Below are positions 1-11,458 of a stretch of 64,000 nt of DNA, in pieces. The notes beneath the pieces were generated by a model. That model ran no database searches. It saw only the letters and a program-made list of their open reading frames with translations, and was not told where the DNA came from. Source of the DNA: Porites lobata (Eukaryota; Cnidaria; Anthozoa; Scleractinia; Poritidae); the NCBI GenBank assembly GCA_942486035.1, contig CALNXK010000032.1, positions 1,627,001 through 1,691,000 of the forward strand, in the 5' to 3' direction. The position numbers and the translations under genes were made by a program. The stretch's first letter is position 1. The number at the start of each line of letters is the position of its first letter.

Positions 1-1510
1 TTCTTCATGAAGCAACAGCTTCTTAAGCTATGTATGTGACGTGGGCCTTTGGTTTCGCTTTATGAAGTACGGTAGTACATGACATAAAAAAAACTGGACA
101 AAATAATCGCTACAGCGAAAAGAAAGTAATATCGCGCTAAGACTTATTTATTTCAATTTCATGACCAGCGCTGACAAAAGATGGTGAATCAATTATACAG
201 ACACATCCATGATTGATTCAGAAATCTCTGACAATCGCTCGTTAATAATTCTAGTATCGCCACAACACAATGATCTGAAATATTATAAACTAAACCTGGG
301 CCAGACCCTGCGTGAAATAAATAGTTACAGCAGTAATTTGATCATGGTCAAGATGACATTTCAGCTATACGACGCTTCGACTCATCTCACAAAAAACTAT
401 GGAAGTTAAAACCTTGAAAAGAACACGATATTAAAGAAATATAAGAACAAATATAAAATGCTTTCGATGCGATCAAAGTTCTATCTGAACCAAGAAGCAA
501 CCACGCATGGGAAATCAATTATCACGCGTCCTAGCTTTCAAAGATAAAGGATATCTAGCCTACTCAAAAAATATAATGTCTAAAACAGCACACTGCGAGG
601 AACCAGAAAGAAACAGAAGCAACAAACGACATGATGCGACTACTGTCATTAGGACATTTATCGTTTCAAATATGATCAAAACAACTAGGTGTGATAAATC
701 ATTGACTCCGTAGGCAAATAGATAAAAAATATCCTCAAATCTTTTCTTCGATATGAGTCCTCTTGATGCTTATTTCATCAATCAGTCCCACGATCCTGGC
801 AAATTAACTTTCATAAACGCGTCGATCTGAGAAAAAAGGGTGGCTATATACAAGCTATTTCGACTTGTAAACATATCCACCGCACACGATCTTGCGAGAA
901 GTCTCGCGAGTTAGTTCCTTGATTTTAAGAACTAAATCGTGATTGGCTAAAGAGGTTTTACGTCACGGAAATCTTTTTGCCGCTCGGGTTCACAGACGCT
1001 ATTCTTCGGAGGGAGAGAAGCGACGACCAGTAATGCGTCTGCTGTTCGCAGGCTACATATGACATTCTCTATCGAAACCTGTATGTAGTAGAGGAAACTT
1101 TGTATTAAGTGGGCACTAGAGCATTCTCTGAGGTGTCCGCTTAAATTATACAAGTTTTACTGTACATGTTTGACTCCACTCGCACTAACTATTGATGTGA
1201 AACGATATGAAATTGCTCAATGCATAATAGATGTACATGTTTGAAGCTGTTTTTAAATTTTAATTAATTTTTTTGCTATTTATCAAATTTAAATGTAAGC
1301 TTATATGTATAACGGAGAAATATCCTTTGCTTCAACAAGATGGTACAACCTTCAAGTGTTAAAAAAATATATATTTCCCGTGTAGTTATTATAGATACAT
1401 AGTGTTGAGCGAAGTCTTTGGTTTCCTTTTACTTAAAACCGAAAAATAATGGACTTTTACGTTGTCCCGGGATAAGCGAGTCGAGATTATCTGTTTATAT
1501 CAATATTAAG
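1..1510. other. non-coding stretch, nothing recognised
   Basis: No open frame here carries a recognisable domain and none exceeds about 70 residues. A short imperfect hairpin (TTAGTTC...GAACTAA) sits near 911-935. No terminal repeats or clear element boundaries were found. Confidence 0.5.
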
Positions 1511-2212
1511 CACACTCGAATGGAGTGATCATTTTTACTGCTAATTTCTCCAATTAAACATCAAGGACAATGTTTTCCACTATTGCGGACCTACCCTTCT
1601 ACGAAGTGTCGAATTTTCACACCAAACCGATTTTTTAAAACATGCGACGTTAATATGCGATCATGCAAATTTCTGTGACAAATATTCCACTTGAAAATAT
1701 GACTTAAACTGTTTCCGAGGTACTTATCAACTGAATATAATACAATAAACTCTCCTTCTCGGAAAGAGCTCTTGCAACTATAATTCTCTCTAACAGAAAC
1801 TACTTTAAAGTTTAGTTATCCCGAAAAGACAGCTTGAGTAGGTGGCACTATTGGTATTATTGGAAATAATAGCAAAGTGATGAATACAATTGCATCAGTT
1901 CTCGGACTACCTCAGCGGCTACGCTGCACACTCGAATGGACTGATCATTTTTCTGCTAGTTTATCGCATTTAACTTCACCTACCCTTGTGCCAAGTTTCG
2001 ATGTTCAACACCTCACCGATTTCGACAAAATGCGATATTACTGTGCGAACATGCAAACTTTTGCGGCGCATTATACCACTCGAGGAAATTGACCAAAACT
2101 GTTTACAGCTCTCATACGCGTTATTTTTCAGATTAATATACATTTCACTCACCTTCTCGGAAAGAGATGCTGGAATTGCACTATCCTACTCTGACAAAAA
2201 CCATTTTGAAGC
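1511..2212 (+). repeat. diverged tandem duplication, two units of about 0.3 kb
   Basis: Unit 1 (about 1511-1811) and unit 2 (about 1927-2212) share landmarks in the same order. Both start with CACACTCGAATGGA and GATCATTTTT, continue with TGCGA and CATGCAAA blocks, and end with CCTTCTCGGAAAGAG. The offset is about 400-416 bases. Divergence is high, so the duplication is old. No protein is preserved in either unit. Confidence 0.75.
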
Positions 2213-2819
2213 GTCAATATCCAGGAAAACCAACTTTAAAAGTAGCATTTAGAAATGGCAACGGCGCCATTTTCGAAAAATCCTCGAAGTTGCGCGCTTC
2301 TCTCCTCGTGACGTCACGATGGCCAAGATCATCCGGACAAACAAACTACGAAGTTCACCACCCCCCTTGGTTGACAGCTGAAGCTGACAGAGTTTTGTTA
2401 ACCTGAGATCAGGCTCAATTTTCTTTCGCTTTGTAAATAACACTCCGGCGGGCAAGGCGAAACGAAAACAGAACCTGATTCAAACCTTCTAAGAAACGTC
2501 TGCCGCCCACTTTTTTGATTGATTGACATTTCTTGAATCAGCCAACCAGAATTACTTCCGTTGCTTGTTCTTTTAGTATGGAAATTACACCTCAGATGCC
2601 GCTTTCATCCTGTTATTTGGAAATTGGTCATCCGCGGTTCTATGGCTTAGCTGCCTGGACTATTGGCTATTTAGTCTTTATGGGCTTGTAGTTATTTATG
2701 CTGGTTAATCTCGACTATAATCTCTCGTGTCACGAAAATCGGCCCATCACTTTGTTTTGGTTGTTTTTTCTCGTGTGTTGTTTTATTCGCAAGGCTCAAT
2801 TTTTTCTTTCAAAATTGCT
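2213..2819. other. non-coding flank before DIRS-type element
   Basis: No domain is visible. This stretch may hold the left terminal repeat of the DIRS-type element that starts near 2.82 kb, but no matching inverted or split direct repeat was found beyond 7.03 kb. Confidence 0.35.
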
Positions 2820-3308
2820 TTTTATGTAGAGGTGACCGTTAAAGAGCTTCAAGGCCACCTTAAAAAGCTTAAACGTACTTCCGCCTCAAATTCTGTTGCG
2901 GTGGCTCTCATGTCCTTACAACAGCAGTTCGCGTAGCCCCCTCCAGTCTTTGACCAGTATAGAGCTTTGACAGGGCTCGAGTCGTTGGTTGACTTAGCCC
3001 GGGACAATGCAGATACCGGGACCAAGCGTTTCAGCAAAATTCTCCACCAGTTCCTCCCTCTACTGGGGAACTCACAGTTTCAGAACATCCTTTTGAAGTT
3101 GGTGGGCGACAAAGAAGACGTTGAGGTAGCGAAAGCCATTCAGAAGTCCCTACGCCCTTCCACTTCTCCAGGGCCTTGTGCCCCTTGCAGCTGGCACAAT
3201 CCTCCTCACCGCTCCCCCAATTTCCAGCACCGTCCACGCTCAGGGCAGCCTATTTGTTTTAGTTGCCGTCGTAAAGGCCACATTGCAGGGTTTGGCCTTG
3301 GAAATTGA
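2820..3308 (+). pseudogene. gag-like fragment of DIRS/Ngaro-type retrotransposon
   Basis: One frame runs from about 2820 to a stop at 3306-3308, broken by a single TAG at 2934-2936. It encodes a helical stretch rich in Leu, Lys and Glu, then a Pro/Ser/His-rich linker, then a zinc-knuckle start (CFSCRRKGH, a C-x2-C-x4-H pattern) at the C-terminus. The last Cys of the knuckle is missing and the frame ends just after it. The position directly upstream of RT, RNase H and recombinase sequence on the same strand supports a gag role, which is nucleic-acid binding in the particle. The homology call rests on the knuckle and context only, because gag sequences are poorly conserved. The single stop and the lost Cys mark it as decayed. 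Confidence 0.6.
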
Positions 3309-3879
3309 TAAATAAATGTTTGTTTACTTTTTCGCTTCGGAAAATGTGTTGTTGTTTTACTTTCGATCTTATGCTTCAGCTATCAGTCCGGTCGATCTGG
3401 GGCGGGTCTTCTTAATAATACTCGATACTCTGTCTATGACGGGGTTCCTAGATCGGCCTGGTTGGTGGCTCCCTTTTTCCCTTATTTACTTCTTTTTTCC
3501 AGTTCTGTGTAAAGCTATCACATGGGGTATACGTGCGTTGCCCTCGTGGTAAAGTGATTTTCAATTTTTTCGCTTTTAGGCACCGTTTAAACTTCGATTA
3601 AAAAACGTATGAGATTCCTTTAAATCTGATCGTTTCTGATGTAACTGGAAAGGGGAGCCCTCCCGCTGGGCCGGTCTGCTTCCGTCTCCCGAGATGGTAG
3701 CCTCTGGGAGGGTCCGTGATTCGCTCGCTCTACTCCGCTTTCGGGACCCCTCCTTTTTCATTTCGAGCTTCGTTCATAGCAGTTTGTCTCTATGGACTAA
3801 GATACTTAGTGATTCCCCCGTTCATTCAGCCTTTCTTCGCTACCTGGAGTGTGGTGTAGAAGTCCACGATATTTTCTCG

Positions 3880-4628
3880 TCTGTTTCGAGGGTTCCTTTC
3901 AAGGTCAAGTGTATAGCAGCCCTTCTCCCCCTCGTGCGCATTTTACGAATAGTAGAAGCTGTCACCCCCTTTCAGAGTTCATCTCTAAACTTATTCTGGA
4001 ACTGGTGGTTAATGGATCCCTATTGGTCTGGGGAAAAGTGGGGGTGGTGCAACCATTTCATTTAGTCATGCCTGTTACAATGGAACCCACTAAACCTCAA
4101 ACGTGCCACGACGAGGGAGATTTCTTAACCTATGGATCAAAGATCTCCCCTTTTCCTTTGATCTTTTTACCTACCTCCCTTGTTACGTCCACAATAATAG
4201 CTTCCAAACCACATGCGACGACAAGAGTTGATATGACCATATCCGCGTTTCGCCAGACAGCAGGACGTACTTCGGTCTTCAGTTGAATGGGCGGTAATTT
4301 GTTTTTAACAATCTCCCCTCTGGGTGGAAGGCTAGCCCGTACATTTCTCACTCTACTGGTTTGATCGCCACTAGCTCCATTCGCTCCCACTGTGTTCCTT
4401 GCTCTCAATATATAGATGATCGTCATAATCCGGCGCTTCAACCATCCTTGCCCTTGGTCTGGTTTCCAGCGTGCCCAAGAGGCTGTTTATACCGCCTGCT
4501 ACATCCTCATCGATCTCGGCTATTTCATGGGCCTTGAAAAGTCGACCCTTGTTTCCCTGCAAACGCCGATTTTTCTGGGGTATATCATAGATTCTACTAA
4601 GACTGCATTTGTTTATGCCCCTCGATAA
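3880..4628 (+). pseudogene. reverse transcriptase of DIRS/Ngaro-type element, decayed
   Basis: Pieces of RT occur in order but in different frames. Near 3970-4030 is a start region resembling FISKLILELVVNG. At 4268-4420 a single frame reads YFGLQLNG, a stop, FVFNNLPSGWKASPYI and then QYIDD; the YIDD catalytic box is at 4409-4420. After a frameshift, 4416-4628 gives an RT thumb-side segment with DLGYFMGLEKS and FLGYIIDSTK. The wording LPSGWKASPYI and FLGYIIDS is typical of the DIRS group rather than gypsy. The RT would copy the element RNA into DNA. At least two frameshifts and a stop make it inactive. RNase H follows directly downstream on the same strand. Confidence 0.8.
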
Positions 4629-4750
4629 GAAGGTTAAGTTTGCTTCTCTTAGAGAACATACTACTTAGCCACAAGACGGTATCGCTTAAGACTCTGTAGT
4701 AGTTTATTGGTAAGATAAACTCCTTTACACTTGTCGTACCTGCCGCCAGG

Positions 4751-5711
4751 TTGTTTTCTCGTGCGGCGCGCTTGGCCATGTCAAAAGTACTGTCGTATCC
4801 GAGAGCTGTTCCTGTTTCTCATGACTTAAGGCAAGAGCTTGAACATTGGCGTTTCCTGGATTCGTGGTCTGGTTTTTTGCCGTGGAAGGACGAGAAACAT
4901 TTCCAGTTAACAGTCCTCTCTGATGCGTCAGGTTCTGGCTGGGGCGGCGTCCTCCGTTTACCCGATCATCCTCAAAAGGAAATTCACGGTCACTGGGATC
5001 TCCATCAGAGTGACCTGCCCATTATTGTGAAGGAAGCTATGGCCCTTCTCTTTGTTTTGCAGAATGTGGTTCGTCTACTCTTAAACGCCAGGGTTGATTA
5101 TTTCTTTTATAATGTACCATTGGTCGCTTGCTGGAAAAAGGATGGCTCTAGGAACGCTCATGTCAACGCTGTTCTTAAAGAAATATTCCACCTCACTTTA
5201 TCCACTAACCACCAGATCACTTAGTTTGAACTTTGTTCCTTCTGACGAAAACCCAGCAGATCCCCCTTCCCGAGTTCTTTTGGATCTGGATTGCATGCTC
5301 AGCCTCGCTTCTTGGCTAGCTGTTCAAAGAGCAATTGGTCCTCATACCATCGATCTTATGGCTACCCCCGATAATGTCCAGAGAGATTTGGCTGGCAGGG
5401 CTCTTCCTTTCTTCTCCCCCTCACCCTCGTTTCAAGCACTTTGTGTAAATGCTTTTTCGCACGTTATATCCCCGTCATACAACGCGTATGTGTTTCCTCC
5501 GATTGTGCTTATTGGCCCCTTGCTTAGATTCCTCGACTCTCGGGGTTGCCCTTACGCCATTGTTGTGCCCGACCTTCATCCCAGGAAGTATTGGTGGCCA
5601 CTTCTCGTCTCCTCCTGCGTAGGTTCATTCAAGCTTGGTTGTAGAGGGCAACAGGACATCCTGCTCTTTCCTGCCGATAAGATTTCCGGTATGGAGTCTA
5701 GACCACTTTAG
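4751..5711 (+). pseudogene. RNase H and linker domain of DIRS/Ngaro-type element
   Basis: The frame 4751-5224 holds an RNase H-like domain. LSDASGSGWGG carries the first catalytic Asp and VKEAMALL the Glu; the usual DN before 'LVA-W' reads YN, so the third acid is lost. A frame change at about 5200 leads into 5210-5711, which opens with SDENPADPPSR, the signature that ends RNase H in DIRS and related retroelements. The region then continues through HTIDLMATPDNVQRD and YVFPPIVLIGPLL. In some DIRS-group elements this segment is described as methyltransferase-like. I see the sequence pattern but cannot confirm that assignment. Confidence 0.75.
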
Positions 5712-5829
5712 TGGGACTTAGGGGCGTTTCGAATTTGTCCGGTCTAGGTCCTTATAAATGTAAGATACAGTACCCCCATTTTCTAATTTACGCTCCTATA
5801 ATGCTGCGTTGGTTTATGATTGTTTTATT

Positions 5830-6912
5830 AAAGTGCAGTGTGTACTTATAATCGTTTCTTTTTTTTCGTTTTATCCTCTCCTCACTCCTCTGTTAATGTT
5901 CCTCGCATTTGGAGGCCTGCCTCCTTATGTCCCGATTGTTCCTACGCTAAAGACGCTGGATTTAACTTTTGCCAACATTGTGGGTTTCAATCTGCTCCTC
6001 CTTCAGTTTCCGCAAGAACGTCTAGAGTTTCTCTTGATCTGCCCGCCATGGATCGTCGGATTTCCTCCCTCTAATCAGTCAGAGCTGCCAAGCCATACGA
6101 AAGGAAGAATTGTAGTTTGCAGTGAGATCTAGAGTCGTCTTTATCCCCCCTTGCTTTCCCCAATTCTCCGAGTTCAGCTTCACCTAAAGACGTTATAAGA
6201 TTCCTCGTGTGGAAGGACTCTAAAGGGAAGACCAAGATCCACTCGCCTTGCTGCCCTAATTTCATTCTAAACGGACGTGTGGCAGCCCTACCAGGTTAGC
6301 TGCTGGTACAGTTAATAGCATGTTGGGAAACAAAGTTCCATTTTAATTCCGTCGGCCGTTCAGGTGATTGGTCTGGTTTATCTCCTGGTAACCCGCGGGT
6401 CATCCATCGGTAAAGAAATAGCTTGCGCTCGTTTCCGAGGAACAGGCGAAGGCTAGATTTTCTCCTCCCCAGGTTGTGCCATTCTTCATAGACACGTTTT
6501 CTAAGTTATGTGCTTACTTACGTCACCAAGTGTTTCTTCATTCCATACCCGTCTTAGAAAGATATATCTTAAGCCGTCATCTGGCATTTTTCTGTCTCGA
6601 CTTTTACTTAGGCGACAGATAGCCAACCTCATGAGTATTGATCTTCGAGAAGGGTTTCTCTTTCGTGCTACCGACCCTCAGGATTGCGTGTCTCCAAAGC
6701 CCTTCGTGGGCTCTACTGTAGCTGACCGTCTTCGCCTTCATCCCAAGACGTTAAATATTGACGGCGGGGAAACCATGCACAGTTTTAGGGGCGGTTGTTC
6801 TATGACCCTGTCCCTTCTAGGTGCGTCTGATGACCAAGTGGCTGGGGAAGTTGGTTGGAAAAGTTGTGGATATGGCGCTTCAAGCTTCTCTCCTTGCCCA
6901 AGGCTCTGTTAG
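5830..6912 (+). pseudogene. zinc-ribbon plus tyrosine recombinase of DIRS/Ngaro-type element
   Basis: At 5930-6070 a frame gives CPDCSYAKDAGFNFCQHCGF, two C-x2-C pairs that form a zinc ribbon. It is followed by LPAMDRRISSL and, after stops, DVIRFLVWKDSKGKTKIHSP. After degraded sequence, the frame 6508-6912 carries the recombinase catalytic end: GSTVADRLRL, then HSFRGGCSMTLSLLGAS (the H-x-x-R box) and VAGEVGWKS. The nucleophilic Tyr expected about ten residues after GWKS is not readable in frame. A tyrosine recombinase integrates circular DNA of DIRS-class elements without an integrase, which matches the absence of an integrase here. Multiple stops and frameshifts show decay. Confidence 0.78.
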
Positions 6913-7030
6913 AGGGGAGAACGGAATTCCTCGCGCGGGTTCATTAAGGGCCAAGTTCCGTGCTCGCAAAACATCGACAATATTCACACTGAAATATAGT
7001 AGCCATGGTGGTACGTATGTTGGGCATTAA

Positions 7031-7505
7031 TTTGGAAAATTTAGCATCCCTTCAAAACATTGAATGTTTTAACGAGGATTTTTAGCAGCACGAAAGCTGA
7101 GTTCCTCTTTAAATTTCAAGGTTTTGCAGTGAATCAATCTTAATGAAAGTTTCAGACATTATTATATAATAGTGAAAATTATATGATGAGGTTTAAAAAG
7201 AATTCTGTCTTGCCGTTCTAGAGATACAGCTATTTCGACGAAGGTTGTCGGATAAAGTGCACGCGACAACACCGAAAGGTGTTGTGGGTGGTTTTGAGTT
7301 CACTGTTTTTCAAAGAAATTTGAAAGAATGACATGAAAGCCCATGGACGTATGTTTGCGAGTGCTAAAGGAAAGCAACAAAAGTAGGAAAAACTGTTTGA
7401 ACGCAGAGGTCCACGCAACGTGTAAGTGCAACTGACTGGTTCCTCTTGCCGGATCTCTAATTAAAGACATACTGTGGTCAGACGTCTCTTAAAGTGTAAA
7501 ATAAT
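7031..7505. other. non-coding spacer
   Basis: This stretch lies between the DIRS-type element and the Penelope-like element. No coding signal or repeat was recognised. Confidence 0.4.
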
Positions 7506-7580
7506 ACAAAACTGAATGCAGGGCTGGCACTACCGCAAAGGGCTGATTTATTATAGGCCAATATTTCGGCTAACAAAATT
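7506..7580 (-). repeat. left inverted arm of Penelope-like insertion
   Basis: This 75-bp arm is the reverse complement, with a few mismatches, of 8535-8609. It contains GGGCTGGCACTAC and the block GGCTGATTTATTATAGGCCAATATTTCGG. Penelope-like elements often carry a partial inverted copy of their terminal repeat at the 5' end, which fits this position. Confidence 0.85.
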
Positions 7581-7779
7581 AGCCTTCCTCAGGGCCAGAG
7601 CTTTACTGAGAGAAAATATCTTTTAACGGCTCCTAAAGTTTGAATTTAAAATTTACATAAGTGCTACAAAAGAAGCTTCATAAAAGAACAAATCAGAGAG
7701 CAAAACAGGTACCTCGAAATGAAGCCTTAAAAGAGAATAAACCAGCCACTTGAGATACAAGTGACCGAATCCCTTTTAC

Positions 7780-8427
7780 AGTTACCTATACTATAATCCA
7801 GCCTTACCTGACATCCATGACATACTCCGCAAGAAACGACGTATTTTGCAATCCACCGAACGCTTAAGAAACATCTTTTAAGAAGTACCTGTGGTCGCTT
7901 TCCGTCGTTTACCAAACTTTCGTGACCTCCTCGTTCGTGCGAGACTCGCAAACAACGACAGCACCCCCAAGCCCCCTGCCAGCACATTCCATCCGTTGCA
8001 ACTCCAGACATGGCTGCCTCACCTGCCCACACATCAACAATGGAAAGACATCATGCACTTTTACCAGGACAGGAGAAACAAGACAAATTAAACATCACAT
8101 TACTCGTGACTAAACAAACCTAACATATATTATCCAATGTAAAAGATGTAAAAAAAAAAGCAATATAAAGGTGAAACTAAACCCACCCTTCATGAATGCT
8201 TTAAAAAACATAGACAGACAGCAAACAATCCACTCCACGCAAACGTCACAGCAGCAGTCCCTCTCCACTTTAATCAACATGGCCACTCGATCGCCGACAT
8301 GGAACTTATTCCGCTGGAAAAACAACCCACCCTCAGCATGTCACGCCGTAAGGCAAGAGAAGCGTACCTCATAGATAGAGACAAAACCCTGTCACCAGAC
8401 GGTCTGAACCGAAGGAATGAGCATTGA
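7780..8427 (+). pseudogene. Penelope-like element C-terminal region with GIY-YIG domain
   Basis: Three frames join into the tail of a Penelope ORF. 7804-7990 reads LPDIHDILRKKRRILQS, one stop, then VVAFRRLPNFRDLLVRARL, the conserved RT-to-endonuclease linker of the family. 7922-8155 gives a Cys-rich segment ending in CLTCPHI and, past a stop, LTYIIQCKRCKKK. From about 8161 to the TGA at 8425-8427 the frame reads QYKGETKPTLHE...FKKHRQT, VPLHFNQHGHSIADMELIPLE and SRRKAREAYLIDRDKTLSPDGLNRRNEH. The IIQC and QYKGET blocks are the GIY-YIG nuclease core; the usual YIG reads YKG. The nuclease would nick the target for reverse transcription. The RT is missing (5' truncation) and at least two frameshifts and two stops are present. 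Confidence 0.88.
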
Positions 8428-8534
8428 ACTGTTTCTATTTCTATTTTTATGGTATAATCATTTACCTGTATATTATTCTATAGGTATTAATAATTGTAGT
8501 TTATTATTAACCACTTATGTAAATTTTAAATTCA

Positions 8535-8609
8535 ACTTTTGTTAGCCGAAATATTGGTCTATAATAAATCAGCCCTTTGCCGTAGTGCCAGCCCTGCATA
8601 CAGTTTTGT
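8535..8609 (+). repeat. right terminal repeat of Penelope-like element
   Basis: This is the right arm matching the inverted copy at 7506-7580. It follows the Penelope ORF stop by about 110 bases, as expected for the 3' terminal repeat. Confidence 0.85.
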
Positions 8610-8617
8610 TTTAACAA

Positions 8618-10744
8618 AAGTAGGTTTGACAGCTACAGTGTCAGGGAACAGTGCATTGTTCATATCCTTTATTACCTTTCGGAATTGTCACGTGCACATT
8701 TTCTCTCACAACCTTCCTCGAAATAGCTGTATACAGAAAAGCGTGGAAAGCCAAAATTTAGAGTAAACTTGCACTTACAAAGATGGTGAGAAAACAGGTT
8801 AGGTTTCAGGATCACAAGAAAGAAACTGACACCAAAATTTCCTAGTTTCTAAGTATGATATTAGGCAGCATTCTGACGCTACTTGAGATTAATTTCAGGT
8901 ATTTAGAGCTTTTATATTAACAATTTATCACGTGAAAATATAAAGTTTGAAATATACTTACTTTTTATCAGGCGGCTCTACTATCAGTAGCAGGTCTCGA
9001 ATTTTATCGATTTCAAAGTTTTTTTTGTTTATTGTTATCACAGTGATACTGATTTTGCTAAAAACTGCATTTTGACAAATCTAAATTTATTGTCAATCGC
9101 TAGTGAAAATCTTATAGCGATCGGACTAGGATAATATCACTTGTTAAGGTGATTAATAACTATCTGTAAGGCCTCCGAAAAACTCTAATGAAACACGTTC
9201 AACCTCCGGTATGTTGTGAGTTGTATCCCATAATTTTGGCATAAGATAGTTCGGTTGACTCCGAGCTGCTAAGGGGTTGTTGTTATTCAGTTGCTCTTGT
9301 AATTGTGTTGATGTGGAACTGCATACAGCTACTTTGTACTCGAGCTAGTTTACATTCTGCGAAGAAATTCCTTCTATTGTTCCCAGCGAGATGTAAATCT
9401 GGAATCACTGGATTGCAAGTCCGATGCTCCAGCTGGCACCTCCTCCTCCTGTGTAAACTAACGGCGATTTAACCATTGACGGCCGTGGCTAGCAAAACCG
9501 GCCATACAAGACTCGGAGACTCCACTGCTTTAAAACATTGCAACTTTTTACCCGGGCAATCGTACGAACATTGCCTTTATTTCACTCTTGAGCAGACACC
9601 TTGTGACGGTTTTGGACGCAATCTTGACGAGTGGGAAACCGTGTGAGAAATTAGTGTTTGTATGAGAATCTAATGTCGAATAATTTCCTTAAAACGGCTA
9701 TTCTGAAAAAAAATGAATTGTAAACTAAATCTTCACTCCTAACGATTCTGCTGAAAAACTTTGAGGCCGTTACATGCAGCTAAATGCGCTAGAACCACTT
9801 TTGAAAATTTTCCATACATTTGTCTGTAAAAAATTTCTCTTCCTACCGACTAAAATTACCCAGGAAAAATTGCAGATAAATTTATGGAATATCTAAAGGA
9901 AGCGTCTGGGGAAATTCAAGCACAGTTACGGCCCTCTCAAAATTTGATGGTAAAATCCTATGCTGTGTAGCTTTGGTTTACAAGCCCTGTCTCCACTCTC
10001 AAAATCACAGCGTTAGCCGAAAGATGGTATTTTGGCATGGTAGAGAAAATTCCCATTTCCAGCAACATGCATGGAGATATTTCGCTTTTAAACATTTACT
10101 GAGGTGTAGCGGTGATAGAACTTTGCCTCCAATCGAAAAAATCACACAAAAAATGACTGAAGAGAAAAAACACAGGAATACATCAAACGTAAGTCTCCTT
10201 ATTTATACAATGATATTTAGCGTTTGGAGACCTCAGTATTTTATTCCTCATATAACGTCTCAACGTTGCCTAGTCCCTGTACGGCGTTTTGCTAGGCCCT
10301 CTCGGTCAGTTCACTTAGGCAAGTGACGTATCCAAGGCGAACGGGTGGGAAACGCCTAGACAAAAACAGAATGCGCACGTGTTCGTTGCTTTTTGAAATT
10401 CAAGATGTCTTAAACAAAGGAAATTACGGTTTTTTTAAAAAGCCTTGTGGATATTTTCGAGAGCGACTTTTGTCCACCGGCTTTGAAAAGTCATTGGAAT
10501 GGACATTGATTTCTGCTCCTTCAATCTCATCATTTCAACTGAACTATCGGAGCCGATTTAAACGGCCGCGCGAATTTTCAAAGTAAAAACAATACTTCAG
10601 TGACTCTCTGTGTAGTAAACTTAGGGCGCAAATCTTGAATAATCAGAAAAACATGCTTTCAAATAAAATTCATTAGCTGCGTATCAAAAAATGCCCAAGA
10701 ACTGAACCCAAAAGTAAAAATCCCATAAAATTCGCTGACATTCG
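8618..10744. other. non-coding stretch with unrecognised short frames
   Basis: The longest frame (9973-10326, +, about 117 codons) has no recognised motif and no flanking splice or promoter signals that set it apart. No repeat structure was resolved. Nothing else could be supported. Confidence 0.35.
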
Positions 10745-10869
10745 CAGGTCATGCGCATAATGCGAGAAGCAGTAAATTCAACTTGGATGCTGTATCAGGA
10801 TCGTGTTTTGAGCTAATTTTATCAATGAAAGAACACACACAACAACAGATAGAGAAATTACTTCTCGAA

Positions 10870-11335
10870 ACATCTTATTTAAAAACCCATAAATTAATCC
10901 TTAAAATCAATTCGCGTAACAAAAACTTGGCCCGTGGATCCGTTCCCGCAAGAAAAATCGGCTGAACACATTGCAAAAACTATTCAACACAAATCTCAAA
11001 TAGGCGCTGAAGCCGATCTGAAAATGTATAAAACGTCTGAGATGAAATAGTTATTAATACATAATGTCCTTATAAAAACGTAGTTTTTTAATATGAAGTA
11101 CAAAATGTGCCTGAAAATCCGTTGCTTCGCTGCTTGGCTGCGTTTCAAAACAGGCCAAGCGCTCCGATGGGCTGTGAGGAAAATTTCGAATTCCTCGAAG
11201 GACAAGTTTGTAAAGAAAAGCCTTCTTTCGTACACTAAAAGAAAACTCAGGATTCTTTTGAACTTCCCTTCCCATGTGTGTCTTTTACTGGCGTATTTTC
11301 AACCACGAAATGCGAAACACTGGTCTTGTAAACCA
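10870..11335 (+). repeat. dispersed repeat, copy A
   Basis: This matches 40330-40805 in the same orientation with moderate divergence. Shared landmarks in order: ATCGGCTGA-CACAT-GCAAAAA, AAAATGTA-AAACGTC, a GGCT--TTTCAAAACA(A)GCCAAG-GCTC block, GAATTCCTCGAA, CATTCTTTTGAA and CTTTTA-(C/T)GGCGTATTTTCAA. It may extend left to about 10785. It has no recognisable coding and its class is unknown. Confidence 0.75.
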
Positions 11336-11458
11336 CCGTACGAGATCTCTCACGTTTGTATCACTTTTCAAGAAATTTGTCTCGGCCTCACATTTTTGCT
11401 TGAACCACGTGACTTCGTCCAGATCTGGTCTGGGTCACGTTGCTGCTAGGTGAAGGTG

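Larger units (their letters stand above)
2820..7030 (+). mobile_element. decayed DIRS/Ngaro-type YR retrotransposon
   Basis: Gag with zinc knuckle, RT (YIDD), RNase H (SDASG...ENPADPPSR) and a tyrosine recombinase (HSFRGG) lie in that order on one strand over 4.2 kb. This is the domain order of the DIRS superfamily. Terminal repeats (inverted for DIRS proper, split direct for Ngaro) were not found, so the subgroup is open and the outer limits are approximate. All domains are broken. Confidence 0.78.

Noticed and set aside
3694..4065. 123-codon plus frame in the DIRS-type element
   Set aside because: The RT signal is in other frames (for example around 3970-4030 and 4268-4420); this frame is a shadow.
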